Positions 1 to 8,359 of a stretch of 64,000 nt of DNA are shown here, in pieces (position 1 is the first letter of the stretch; each line of letters begins with the position of its first letter). Made by a program: the position numbers and the translations under genes. The notes beneath the pieces were generated by a model, which did no database searches, had not been told where the DNA came from, and saw nothing but the letters and a program-made list of their open reading frames with translations. The stretch is from contig NZ_CP012479.1 of NCBI RefSeq assembly GCF_001281315.1, positions 3,720,001 to 3,784,000 of the forward strand, in the 5' to 3' direction. The DNA comes from Arthrobacter sp. ERGS1:01 (GTDB taxonomy: Bacteria > Actinomycetota > Actinomycetes > Actinomycetales > Micrococcaceae).

Positions 1-647
1 GCCCTGGACATCGGGTCCGCCCAGAATCCGGGCACCCGCGAATATTCGGCCTCCGTGAAGATGTTCGTCAGCCGCAATCCCACGAACGGAATGCCGCTCC
101 ACGCCGCAAACTGTGCCGCGGCAGCCTCCCCCAGCACCTTGGACAGCGCGTACGTCGAGGAAGGGTGCGGGAAATGGGCCTCGTCGACCGGCGCATAACG
201 CAAGGTCCCGCCGTCGCCCGCAAAAGGCAGGCCAAGCGTGGTCTCGCTCGAGGCCCACACCACGCGCGCCAGCCCCAGCGACTGCGCGGCCAGGAACACG
301 TTGTGGTTCATGGCGGTGTTGCGGTTGAGGGTTTCGGCGGGCGGGAACATGCCGGGCTCGGGAATGTTGGCCATGTGTACGACGGCGTCGGCCCCGCTGA
401 GCGCCTGCACCGCCTGCCCGTAGCTGGTCAGGTCCGCACGCATCGTGGGGCAGCCCAAATCCGAGTTGCGGCCCACCGGCCCGGCAACGTCGCAGGCCAG
501 CACCTCGTAGCCGTGCGTCAAAAGCTCGGCCACGGCGGCCCGGCCGGCCTTGCCGTGTGCGCCCGTCACGGCAACCGTCCTAATGGGGGCCTTGCCGCGG
601 GTCCTGATGGGGGTCTCGGTGCGGGTCTCGGTGGGGCGGGAGGTCAC
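1..647 (-). CDS. NAD-dependent epimerase/dehydratase family protein, C-terminus outside window
   Basis: The gene starts at a GTG (645-647) with GGAG five bases upstream and runs leftward off the window, so only about 215 N-terminal residues are visible. After an unusual Thr/Arg-rich leader of about 20 residues comes TVAVTGAHGKAGRAAV, a Rossmann GxxGxxG nucleotide-binding loop. Further on, a YALSK segment matches the short-chain dehydrogenase YxxxK catalytic pair. A WASSETT stretch supplies the serine region. This pattern is that of extended SDR sugar-nucleotide epimerases and dehydratases, which use NAD(P) in the cytoplasm. The substrate cannot be read from this fragment. The start lies about 100 bp from a divergent AEC transporter, so the two may share a control region. 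Confidence 0.85.
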   Translation of the reverse strand, partial: MTSRPTETRTETPIRTRGKAPIRTVAVTGAHGKAGRAAVAELLTHGYEVLACDVAGPVGRNSDLGCPTMRADLTSYGQAVQALSGADAVVHMANIPEPGMFPPAETLNRNTAMNHNVFLAAQSLGLARVVWASSETTLGLPFAGDGGTLRYAPVDEAHFPHPSSTYALSKVLGEAAAAQFAAWSGIPFVGLRLTNIFTEAEYSRVPGFWADPMSR

Positions 648-745
648 ATTTGCTCCTTTTGATGACGGCCCGGCTGCTGCGGATGCACCTCCCCCGCCTA
701 AGCTTGGGACGTGCCAGCCGTGAATATGCCCAGCCTACCCCCGCC

Positions 746-1675
746 GTGCTAGCGGTCATCGAGGGGTTCTCCGTTGTCTGGATCATCATCCTGGTGGGCT
801 GGTTCGTGGGGCGGCGCAACGTGCTGGGCGAGAATGCGCAGCAGGTGCTCAGCCGGCTGTCCTTCTTCGTGGCAAGCCCGGCACTTCTGGTGGAAACCCT
901 CGGCCGGGCGAACCTCGCTTCGGTGTTCGCCGAGCCCCTCTTGGTGGCCGCAGCCAGCGCCGTGTTTACCGGCGGGGTGTTCCTGCTGGTGGCCAGGTTC
1001 TGGCTGAAACGACCCCTGGCCGAAGCCCTGCTCTCGGCGATGTCCTCCTCCACAGCCAATGCCGCGAACCTCGGCATCCCCATCGCGGCCTATGTGCTGG
1101 GAAATGCGGCGCTCATAGCGCCCGTGCTGATTTTCCAGCTGGCGTTCTACACACCCACCTATCTGTTGCTGCTGGACAGCCTCACGAGTGGTCGCCGGAC
1201 CACCCCCTGGCGGGTTTTCCTGCAGATCTTCCGCAACCCGATGATCCTGGCCACTGTCGCCGGGCTCATCCTGGCCGCGACGGGCTGGCAGCTGCCGAAC
1301 CTGCTGGCTGAACCCATCCATCTGATTGGCGGGGCCGCCATTCCGGCGATCCTCATCGCCTTTGGCATGTCGCTGGCCACGAGCAAGCCGCTCGCCGCCA
1401 CGGACGGCCGGCGAGCGGACACGCTGTTGGCCACGGGCTTCAAGCTGGTGCTGCACCCCCTTGTTGCCTACCTGTTGGGGCACTTTGCGCTGGGAATGGA
1501 CGGCGCGGGACTGTTCGCCGTCGTCGTTGCCGCGTCGCTGCCCACGGCACAAAACGTGTACGTCACGGCGCAGCGCTACCAGGTGGGCCTCGCCGTGGCG
1601 AAGGACACCGTGCTGGCCACCACCATCCTGGCCATTCCGGCCATGTTCGTGGTGGCATTCCTGCTCGGATCGTGA
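746..1675 (+). CDS. AEC (auxin efflux carrier) family transporter
   Basis: This is a hydrophobic protein of about 309 residues with some ten predicted membrane spans. It opens VLAVIEGFSVVWIIILVGWF, and an NAANLGIPIAAYVLG stretch is typical of the AEC/BASS-like fold. Members export or exchange organic acids, amino-acid derivatives or auxin-like molecules across the cytoplasmic membrane, and the substrate is unknown here. The frame is open upstream to 650, but residues before the GTG at 746 are polar and low-complexity. Starting at 746 gives the usual family length. No clear Shine-Dalgarno sequence precedes 746, so either a leaderless transcript or the ATG at 683 remains possible. Confidence 0.8.
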   Translation: MLAVIEGFSVVWIIILVGWFVGRRNVLGENAQQVLSRLSFFVASPALLVETLGRANLASVFAEPLLVAAASAVFTGGVFLLVARFWLKRPLAEALLSAMSSSTANAANLGIPIAAYVLGNAALIAPVLIFQLAFYTPTYLLLLDSLTSGRRTTPWRVFLQIFRNPMILATVAGLILAATGWQLPNLLAEPIHLIGGAAIPAILIAFGMSLATSKPLAATDGRRADTLLATGFKLVLHPLVAYLLGHFALGMDGAGLFAVVVAASLPTAQNVYVTAQRYQVGLAVAKDTVLATTILAIPAMFVVAFLLGS

Positions 1676-1788
1676 CTGCTTACATAGCGAGAATCCGCGG
1701 ATTTCCCGGCTTGTGATGGGAATACATTTACCTGAAAAATCAAATATGGATCATTGACATGCTCTTTATGTTCTAGGAAAATGGAGGT

Positions 1789-3609
1789 ATGAGCAATCGG
1801 GTCGATGACCCCGGGAGCCGGGGTGGCAACACCACAGCGGATGTGGCGGCGATCCTCTCTGCGATTGTCCTTCCCTCGATTGAACGCTTCACCTCAGACA
1901 GTCCGCTTCTGGCCGGCTTGCCGCCCTACACACCCTGCCCCGCACCAACTCCCGAGCCCTTGTCACGCGCCCTGGTGGCCCGCAGCGTGTACGACGACGC
2001 CGTTGCAGCGCTGTCCGCCCTCAAGCGGCTCGAGGATGCCACCGCCGCGTGCGGGGCCTCCCTGATTGACCGGCTCATGAACGCTGCCGCCGTGGAAGGC
2101 ACCGCATTGTCGCTGGACCCCTGGCAGTCCGACATGGCCGAGGTATCGGCCCGGGTGGAGATTGCGACGGTTTTGTGCATCCCCGAAGGCACCGCGGCGA
2201 TCCTGGCCCACCACTCCACCGAACTGCTCGAATCCCACCCGGCGGCCCTCGACGCCTTGTCGGCGGGGGCGTTGTCGTGGCGCCATGCCGGGATCATCGT
2301 CGACGAAACGTCCACGCTCGCCCAGACGCCCGGGATGAGCGCGGAGGATCTGCGGAGTTTCGAGCAACGCCTGCTCAAGGCGGCGCTCCACACCACGCCC
2401 TCCGCCTTCAAGTCCAAGGCCCGGCGCCTGCGGGAAAGCACGCATCCGGAGTCCCTGCCCGTCCGCACCAAGGAGGCATTCCTCAAACGCGACATCCGCA
2501 TGGAACCCGGGCGGGACGGCATGTCATGGCTGACCCTGCACCTCCCGGCCCCGGCGGCCGAGGGCATTTGGGTTCATTGCACCCGCGAGGCCCGCAAGCT
2601 GCAAGGTCCCTCGGAGAACCGGACGCTGATGCAGTTGCGCGCCGACATCGCCGCCGCACTCCTGCTGGGGCAGCAGCTTCCCAGGAACGCCGAATCCGAA
2701 CTGGCGGCAGAAGCGGGAATCGGCGCTGAATCCGATACGGGATTTGGCGGCTGCCACACCCTGTGGGCAGCGGACGGCTACGTGGACGGTCTGGTCGACG
2801 GGGTTGCCGAGGACCCGCTCCGGGAGTACTTGGACCAGCTGGATGCCGTTCGGGACGGCATGGCCGTCGCCGATCCGCCCATGCCGCAGGCCCAGATCCT
2901 CGTCACCGTCCCGGCGCTGGGGCTGCTGGGGAACACCAACCAGCCTGCGAACCTCGTCGGTTACGGGCCGATTCCGGAAACGGTGGCCCGCAAACTCCTC
3001 GCCAGCTCCGACACCTTCCTGCGTATCCTCACCGACCCGGTCAGCGGCGAACCGCTGGACACGGCCCCCGAGCGGTACTGGATCCGGGAGTCCGAAAGGG
3101 CGGTGCTGCGCGCCACGGCGGGGAGCTGCTACTTCCCCAACTGCACCAATCCGGTCCTCGACACGGAAACGGACCACCTCACGCCGTGGGAATACGGTGG
3201 CGCCTCAACCTCGGAAAACCAGCGGCCGGCCTGCAAACGCCACCACCTGCTCAAGCATTTCAAGGATGACAAGGACAAACACGGCCGATACCGGACGGAC
3301 AGGGATCCCGACCGTGCCGGCATCCGGCTCCGCGGCTGGACACCGGTGTCGACCCGGGATGGAGGCGTGGGCTGGCGGTCGCCGTCGGGCAAGTACCACC
3401 CGCCACTGCCCAGGGAGATCCCGCCGTCTGCCTACCCAGCCTGGCTGAAAAGACACATCGACAAAACCCTCAACAACGCCGCCGCCACCGATTTGCGGGA
3501 CACCACGGCCGACGACGCCCCGACGGGACCGGCCACCCCGGCAAACGGCGTAAAAGCGAGCATCTTTGAACAAATACTCGTCGAATACGAGTCTCCGCAC
3601 GCCGCCTGA
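1789..3609 (+). CDS. DUF222 and HNH endonuclease domain protein (13E12-repeat type)
   Basis: A 606-residue protein. Roughly residues 40-400 form the alpha-helical DUF222 domain found in large paralogous families in actinobacteria. Near residues 445-485 is an HNH nuclease signature: CYFPNC, then TETDHLTPWEYGG, then ACKRHHLLKHF, giving the His-Asn-His metal site with a flanking CxxxxC pair. Such proteins are linked to mobile or repeated elements, but their biological role is unsettled. The SD-like GGAGGT abuts the ATG almost directly (1783-1788), an unusually short spacing, so the true start could lie a little downstream. No neighbouring intron, intein or phage gene explains the nuclease. Confidence 0.85.
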   Translation: MSNRVDDPGSRGGNTTADVAAILSAIVLPSIERFTSDSPLLAGLPPYTPCPAPTPEPLSRALVARSVYDDAVAALSALKRLEDATAACGASLIDRLMNAAAVEGTALSLDPWQSDMAEVSARVEIATVLCIPEGTAAILAHHSTELLESHPAALDALSAGALSWRHAGIIVDETSTLAQTPGMSAEDLRSFEQRLLKAALHTTPSAFKSKARRLRESTHPESLPVRTKEAFLKRDIRMEPGRDGMSWLTLHLPAPAAEGIWVHCTREARKLQGPSENRTLMQLRADIAAALLLGQQLPRNAESELAAEAGIGAESDTGFGGCHTLWAADGYVDGLVDGVAEDPLREYLDQLDAVRDGMAVADPPMPQAQILVTVPALGLLGNTNQPANLVGYGPIPETVARKLLASSDTFLRILTDPVSGEPLDTAPERYWIRESERAVLRATAGSCYFPNCTNPVLDTETDHLTPWEYGGASTSENQRPACKRHHLLKHFKDDKDKHGRYRTDRDPDRAGIRLRGWTPVSTRDGGVGWRSPSGKYHPPLPREIPPSAYPAWLKRHIDKTLNNAAATDLRDTTADDAPTGPATPANGVKASIFEQILVEYESPHAA

Positions 3610-3710
3610 ATCCCGGATAAAACGGGTCGGAACCAGCTTTGAGGATCGCCACCGGATTCCCCTTGCCGAAATGCCTGCCATCCGAATGTGACGCACGGTA
3701 CTCTTTCGCT

Positions 3711-5297
3711 ATGGCTACCAAGACTCCAGCAGAGATCATTGCAACCTTCCAGGCCGGCTACACGTTTACCGGCTCGTCCATCGCCCTTGGCGCGGCAATC
3801 GTGGATGGCGCGGTCCATCCGGAGGCGCAGATCGGCCTCCCCCTGGCCATGATGAACCGGCACGGACTCGTGGCGGGCGCCACGGGCACCGGCAAGACCG
3901 TCACGCTGCACATGATGGCCGAACAGCTCTCCACGGCCGGGGTGCCCGTTTTCATGGCGGACATCAAGGGCGACCTCTCCGGCCTGGCTACGGCCGGCGA
4001 AGGCAGCGACAAGCTCACGGCAAGGACCCAGGCCCTGGGCCAGCAGTGGGAATCAAAGGCATTCCCGGTGGAGTTCCTGGCGCTCGGGGGCGCCGGCAAC
4101 GGCGTGCCGGTACGGGCCACGCTCACCTCGTTTGGGCCCATCCTGCTGGCCCGCGTGCTTGGCCTGAACGAAACGCAGGAGTCGAGCCTGCAACTCGTGT
4201 TCCACTACGCCGACACCAAGAGCCTGGAACTGTATGATCTGAAGGACCTGCGCGCCGTCATCCAATTCCTGACCTCCGACGAAGGCAAGGCGGACCTGGA
4301 GGAGCTGGGCGGGCTTTCCAAGGCCACGGCCGGCGTCATACTCCGCAACCTGATCACGCTGGACGCCCAGGGCATGAGCGAATTCTTCGGCATGCCCGAG
4401 TTCGACACCGCCGAACTGCTGCGCACCGCGCCCGACGGCCGCGGCGTCATCAGCTGCCTGGAACTGCCCAGCGTCCAGGACAAGCCGCTGTTGTTCTCCA
4501 CCTTCCTGATGTGGATGCTGGCCGATCTCTTCCGCGACCTCCCCGAGGTGGGCGACGCCGACAAGCCCAAGCTCGTGTTCTTCTTTGACGAGGCGCACCT
4601 GCTGTTCAACGGCGCCAGCAAGGCGTTCCTGAACGCCATCACCCAGACCGTGCGCCTGATCCGTTCCAAGGGTGTGGGCATCTTCTTCGTCACCCAAACC
4701 CCCAAGGACGTCCCCGGCGACATCCTGGCCCAGCTGGCCAACAGGGTCCAACACGCCCTGCGCGCATTCACGCCCGACGACGCCAAGGCGCTCAAGGCCA
4801 CCGTTTCCACCTTCCCGGTCAGCGACTACGAGCTTGAGGAGGTGCTCACCAGCGCCGGCATCGGCGAGGCGGTGGTGACCGTCATGAACGAGAACGGCGC
4901 GCCCACGCCGGTCGCCCTGACGCGCATGCGCGCACCCGGCTCCCTCATGGGCCCCAGCACCGATGCCGCCGTCAAGGCCGTCATCGCCGCCTCAGCCCTC
5001 CTGCCCACGTACGGCACCGCCGTCGACCCCGTCTCCGCCTACGAGAAGCTGCAGGCCCCCGCTGCGGCCCCGACGCCCGCGACGGGTCCGGCCGTGGGCA
5101 CTCCCCTGCCCCCGCCTCCTCCCGTGGCGCTTCCCACCCCCAAGAACGACGGCGGCGGCGTGGCCTCCGAGGTCATGGGCGCCCTGGGCGGGGCCCTGGG
5201 CGGCGGCGTGAAGAGCATGATCCGCTCCATGGGCTCACAGCTGGGCAGGAGCCTGATGCGGGACATGTTCGGCACCGCGCCGCGAAAACGCCGCTAG
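3711..5297 (+). CDS. HerA-like ATPase, DUF853 (helicase HerA-CTD-like) family
   Basis: A 528-residue P-loop ATPase. Walker A is GATGTGKTVTLHMMAEQL (about residues 59-76) and Walker B is KLVFFFDEAHLLF (about residues 286-298), in the order seen in DUF853 proteins of the FtsK/HerA superfamily. A Pro/Ala-rich linker (about residues 445-490) precedes a basic C-terminus ending RKRR. Family members are predicted DNA-translocating ATPases, but few have been studied. The frame is open upstream, but ATG 3711 begins the conserved region and is chosen. It stands alone, and no NurA nuclease partner is nearby. Confidence 0.85.
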   Translation: MATKTPAEIIATFQAGYTFTGSSIALGAAIVDGAVHPEAQIGLPLAMMNRHGLVAGATGTGKTVTLHMMAEQLSTAGVPVFMADIKGDLSGLATAGEGSDKLTARTQALGQQWESKAFPVEFLALGGAGNGVPVRATLTSFGPILLARVLGLNETQESSLQLVFHYADTKSLELYDLKDLRAVIQFLTSDEGKADLEELGGLSKATAGVILRNLITLDAQGMSEFFGMPEFDTAELLRTAPDGRGVISCLELPSVQDKPLLFSTFLMWMLADLFRDLPEVGDADKPKLVFFFDEAHLLFNGASKAFLNAITQTVRLIRSKGVGIFFVTQTPKDVPGDILAQLANRVQHALRAFTPDDAKALKATVSTFPVSDYELEEVLTSAGIGEAVVTVMNENGAPTPVALTRMRAPGSLMGPSTDAAVKAVIAASALLPTYGTAVDPVSAYEKLQAPAAAPTPATGPAVGTPLPPPPPVALPTPKNDGGGVASEVMGALGGALGGGVKSMIRSMGSQLGRSLMRDMFGTAPRKRR

Positions 5298-5356
5298 AAC
5301 CGCGCGCGCCGGGGGCGATTCAGGCCGCCGGCGCGTGAGCCGGTACAGTTGAACGG

Positions 5357-6343
5357 GTGAAGAACGGGACCCAGCTCATCAAGATTGGGGCCGCGTGGCT
5401 GCTGATCCTGATGCTGGCCATCGCCGCCGCCATTGTCACCATCACCATGGTCAATTCGTCGTCGTTCGGGCCGCAGAAGACCGTCCAGAACTACCTGACC
5501 GCCCTCAAGGACGGCAACGGCGCCAAGGCTCTGGGACTTTTACAGGCCCGGGTGCCGGCCGGAAACGCCGCCGTGCTCGACGGCCCCGGGCTGGCCAAGT
5601 CGCAGCAGGCCGTGAAGGACGTCAAGATTGACGACCCCGTCAATGCCGCGAACAACCAGAAGTCCGTCCACGTCAGCTACACGGTGGGCGGAACGTCGCT
5701 GGCCACCGATTTCAAGTTGGCGCCCGGGCCCAAGCATTGGCTGTTCTTTGACAGCTGGACCATGGTCCCCACCACGCTGCCCACGGTCAACGTCTCGGTG
5801 GTCAACGCCAACCAGGCCTCCATCAACGGCGTCGCCGTCAACATGCCCGACGGCAAGAACTCCTTCACGGTGTTCTACCCCGGCTCGTACGAGGTGGAAT
5901 ACCGTTCGGCCCTCTTTGCCGCGCCGCCCGTGACGCGCACCGTCAGCAACCCGCTCACCTCGGTTCCCGCCGTCGCACTGGCCACGGGACCCACCAGCGA
6001 GCTGCTGGCGCAGGTGGACGGCACCATCCACAAATACCTCGACGCCTGTGCCAAGCAGGCCGTGCTGATGCCGTCCAACTGCCCCATGAGCGCCGCCACG
6101 GACAACCGCGTGACCTCGGCCGTCACCTGGACCGTCGTGGAATACCCGGACGTGAACATTTCACCGTACGGCGGCAAATGGGTCCTGGCACCGCTGACCG
6201 TCAAGGCCCAGGTGGCCTACCAGGAACAAGACCTGTTCACCGGGCTCATCTCCGACGTCAAGACCGCCGAGGACTTTGGCTTCACGGCCAAGCTGTCGAT
6301 CGACGGCAGCACCGTGGATGTCACCCCGGTCGTCAGCTACTAA
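5357..6343 (+). CDS. Membrane-anchored extracytoplasmic protein of unknown function
   Basis: A 328-residue protein starting at GTG. One strong hydrophobic segment (about residues 10-33, AAWLLILMLAIAAAIVTITM) follows a short basic N-terminus and looks like a signal anchor. The rest is soluble, beta-rich and probably outside the membrane. The first 60 or so residues after the anchor (KTVQNYLTALKDGNGAKAL) resemble the small NTF2-like repeats found in many actinobacterial cell-envelope proteins, which is inference from pattern only. It lies 59 bp after the HerA-like ATPase on the same strand and could share its transcript. No catalytic motif was recognised. Confidence 0.75.
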   Translation: MKNGTQLIKIGAAWLLILMLAIAAAIVTITMVNSSSFGPQKTVQNYLTALKDGNGAKALGLLQARVPAGNAAVLDGPGLAKSQQAVKDVKIDDPVNAANNQKSVHVSYTVGGTSLATDFKLAPGPKHWLFFDSWTMVPTTLPTVNVSVVNANQASINGVAVNMPDGKNSFTVFYPGSYEVEYRSALFAAPPVTRTVSNPLTSVPAVALATGPTSELLAQVDGTIHKYLDACAKQAVLMPSNCPMSAATDNRVTSAVTWTVVEYPDVNISPYGGKWVLAPLTVKAQVAYQEQDLFTGLISDVKTAEDFGFTAKLSIDGSTVDVTPVVSY

Positions 6344-6344
6344 A

Positions 6345-6392
6345 AACGCCGGCCGCCAAGCCCACAGCGATGTGGGCCTGGCAGCCGGCGTT
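6345..6392. terminator. Bidirectional hairpin terminator
   Basis: A long inverted repeat (AACGCCGGC...GCCGGCGTT, with GCCCACA/TGTGGGC near the loop) starts two bases after the stop of the membrane-anchored protein. It sits between two convergent genes. It is flanked by AAAA on the left and TTCATCTTT on the right, so it could end transcription from both sides. Confidence 0.75.
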
Positions 6393-6427
6393 CATCTTTG
6401 ACCCGATTCTGGGCCGGCAGCTGGGGA

Positions 6428-8359
6428 TCAGTCCATGCCGCGAAGGTCCAGCGCCAGTTCCGTGGCGCCGTCGGCGTCCAACAGCACCGGGATGCCCCAG
6501 TCCTGCTGGTACAGGTGGCAGGCTGCGTGGTCCGGGATCTCGCCGTTGGCGTCCTCGGGGCCGTCGCAGGCGGCCGCGCGGGCCGTAAAGTGCAGCACGC
6601 CCTCGGGGACGTCCGGGGAGAGCCGCAGCGTCCTGGACAGGCCCACCGAGGTGCCCGCGCCGTCGAGCAGCAGTTCCGGCGGGGTGGAGGAGACCTTCAG
6701 CTGGGTGGGGTCGCCCCAGCGGTCGTCCAGCTTTTGTCCCGTGGGCGCCTTGAAGCGGATGGTCAGCGCGAGCTCGCCGGCCGCCACGGGCGTCTTGGGG
6801 CGCTGCGTTTGCACGGCACCCTCGTCCACCTGAAGTGCGTTCTTGGGCAGCGGCAGCCGGATCAGCTGGTGCTTGTTGGCCTCGACCACGATGAGCAGCG
6901 GGACGTCGCCGGATTCGTCGAGCAACACGTCGCTCGGCTCGGCGAGGCCGCGGGCCAGCGTGCTGACCTGCTTCGTAGCGGGGTCGTAGCGGCGCACGGC
7001 ACCGTTGTAGGTGTCGGCGATGGCCACGGAACCGTCGGGAAGCACTGCAACGCCGAGCGGGTGCTGCAGGCGGGCCTGGTCGGCGTCGCCGTCGCGGAAG
7101 CCGAAGTCGAACAGGCCCTCGCCGATCGCCGTCTCCACGGTCACGGAGCCGTCCTGCGCGAACTTGAGCACGCGCAGCGCCGAGGTTTCCGAATCGGCCA
7201 CCCAGATATTGCCCTGGGCGTCCTCGGTCACGCCGGACGACTGTGCGAACCAGGCCTGGTCGGCGGGTCCGTCGAGCAGGCCCTCCAAACCGTTGCCGGC
7301 CACGATCGTGACGGCGCCGGTGGCGGGGTCGAAGCCGAAAATTTGGTGCGTGCCGGCCATGGCGACCACCACGGTTTTCAGCACGGAGGAGTACGCCACG
7401 TCCCACGGCGAGGACAACGCCACGTCGAGGGGCGCGTTGCCCAGGAACGTCTCGGACGCGTTGGCGCCGTCGTCGTTCACGCGGGCGGGGCCGGCGTCCA
7501 GGAGGCGCTGCACGCCGTTGCCGGCCACGGTGCGCACGGCACCCGTGGCCAGGGTGACGCCGCGCAGGCGGTGGTTGACGGAGTCGGCCACGACGACGTC
7601 GTACCCCACTGCCGCCGCCAGCTCGGCCGGGAGCAGGGCCAGGCCCTGGGGCTCGTTGAATTCGGCCTCGGTTGCGGCGCCGTCGGTGAAGCCCTTGGCC
7701 CCGGAACCGATCCGGCGGACAACCGTGGCCAGGTCGGCGGCCATTTCCACGAGGGCGTGGTGGCCGGTGTCGGAGACCAGGAACGTGCCGCCGGGCAGGG
7801 GCAGCACCTTGCCGGGGAAGCGCAGGTCGCGGGACACCGGCTCGGGTGCCACGTAGGGGCCGTCACCGCGATGCAGCGTGCCCTTGGCCTCGTGCTCGGC
7901 GATGATTTCCGGGATCAGTGATGCCAGGCCGGCGGCGTGGCCTTCACCGGAAAGGTGCGCCACGATGTAGCCCTCGGGGTCGACGACCACCAGGGTGGGC
8001 CAGGCGCGGGCGGAGTATGCCTGCCAGGTGAGGAGTTCGGGGTCGTCAAGGACGGGGTGGTGGATGTCGTAACGCTCCACGGCCGCGGCCAGCGCCACGG
8101 GGTCGGCCTCGTGTTCAAACTTCGGCGAGTGCACGCCCACCGTCACCAGAACGTCCTTGTACAGCTCCTCCAGGGGACGCAGTTCGTCGAGGACGTGGAG
8201 GCAGTTAATGCAGCAGAACGTCCAGAAATCCAGCAGCACGATCTTGCCGCGCAGCTTTTCCAGGCCCAGTTCGGCGCCGCCGGTGTTCAACCAGCCGCGG
8301 CCTTCCAGTTCCGAGGCACGCACGCGCACGGTGGATGAGGTTGAAAGTGTGGACTCCAC
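6428..8359 (-). CDS. Thioredoxin-like / NHL-repeat fusion protein (NHLRC2-like)
   Basis: A 643-residue protein. The N-terminal 150 residues are a thioredoxin-like domain (LLDFWTFCCINCLHVLDEL, active-site CINC preceded by an extra Cys at about residue 49), as in TlpA/NHLRC2 proteins. From about residue 185 to 480 there are repeated NHL-type blades (DTGHHALVEM, DSVNHRLRG, DSETSALRVL, DTYNGAVRRYD) forming a beta-propeller. A C-terminal beta domain follows. There is no signal peptide, so a cytoplasmic redox or scaffold role is likely. The GTG start overlaps the stop of the upstream copper/oxidase-assembly gene by one base (TAGTG), indicating translational coupling. Confidence 0.85.
   Translation of the reverse strand: MESTLSTSSTVRVRASELEGRGWLNTGGAELGLEKLRGKIVLLDFWTFCCINCLHVLDELRPLEELYKDVLVTVGVHSPKFEHEADPVALAAAVERYDIHHPVLDDPELLTWQAYSARAWPTLVVVDPEGYIVAHLSGEGHAAGLASLIPEIIAEHEAKGTLHRGDGPYVAPEPVSRDLRFPGKVLPLPGGTFLVSDTGHHALVEMAADLATVVRRIGSGAKGFTDGAATEAEFNEPQGLALLPAELAAAVGYDVVVADSVNHRLRGVTLATGAVRTVAGNGVQRLLDAGPARVNDDGANASETFLGNAPLDVALSSPWDVAYSSVLKTVVVAMAGTHQIFGFDPATGAVTIVAGNGLEGLLDGPADQAWFAQSSGVTEDAQGNIWVADSETSALRVLKFAQDGSVTVETAIGEGLFDFGFRDGDADQARLQHPLGVAVLPDGSVAIADTYNGAVRRYDPATKQVSTLARGLAEPSDVLLDESGDVPLLIVVEANKHQLIRLPLPKNALQVDEGAVQTQRPKTPVAAGELALTIRFKAPTGQKLDDRWGDPTQLKVSSTPPELLLDGAGTSVGLSRTLRLSPDVPEGVLHFTARAAACDGPEDANGEIPDHAACHLYQQDWGIPVLLDADGATELALDLRGMD

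Noticed and set aside
1789-3609. HNH protein as evidence of an intein, intron or prophage
   Set aside because: The DUF222/HNH architecture is a stand-alone paralogous family in these bacteria, and no phage or intron features flank it.
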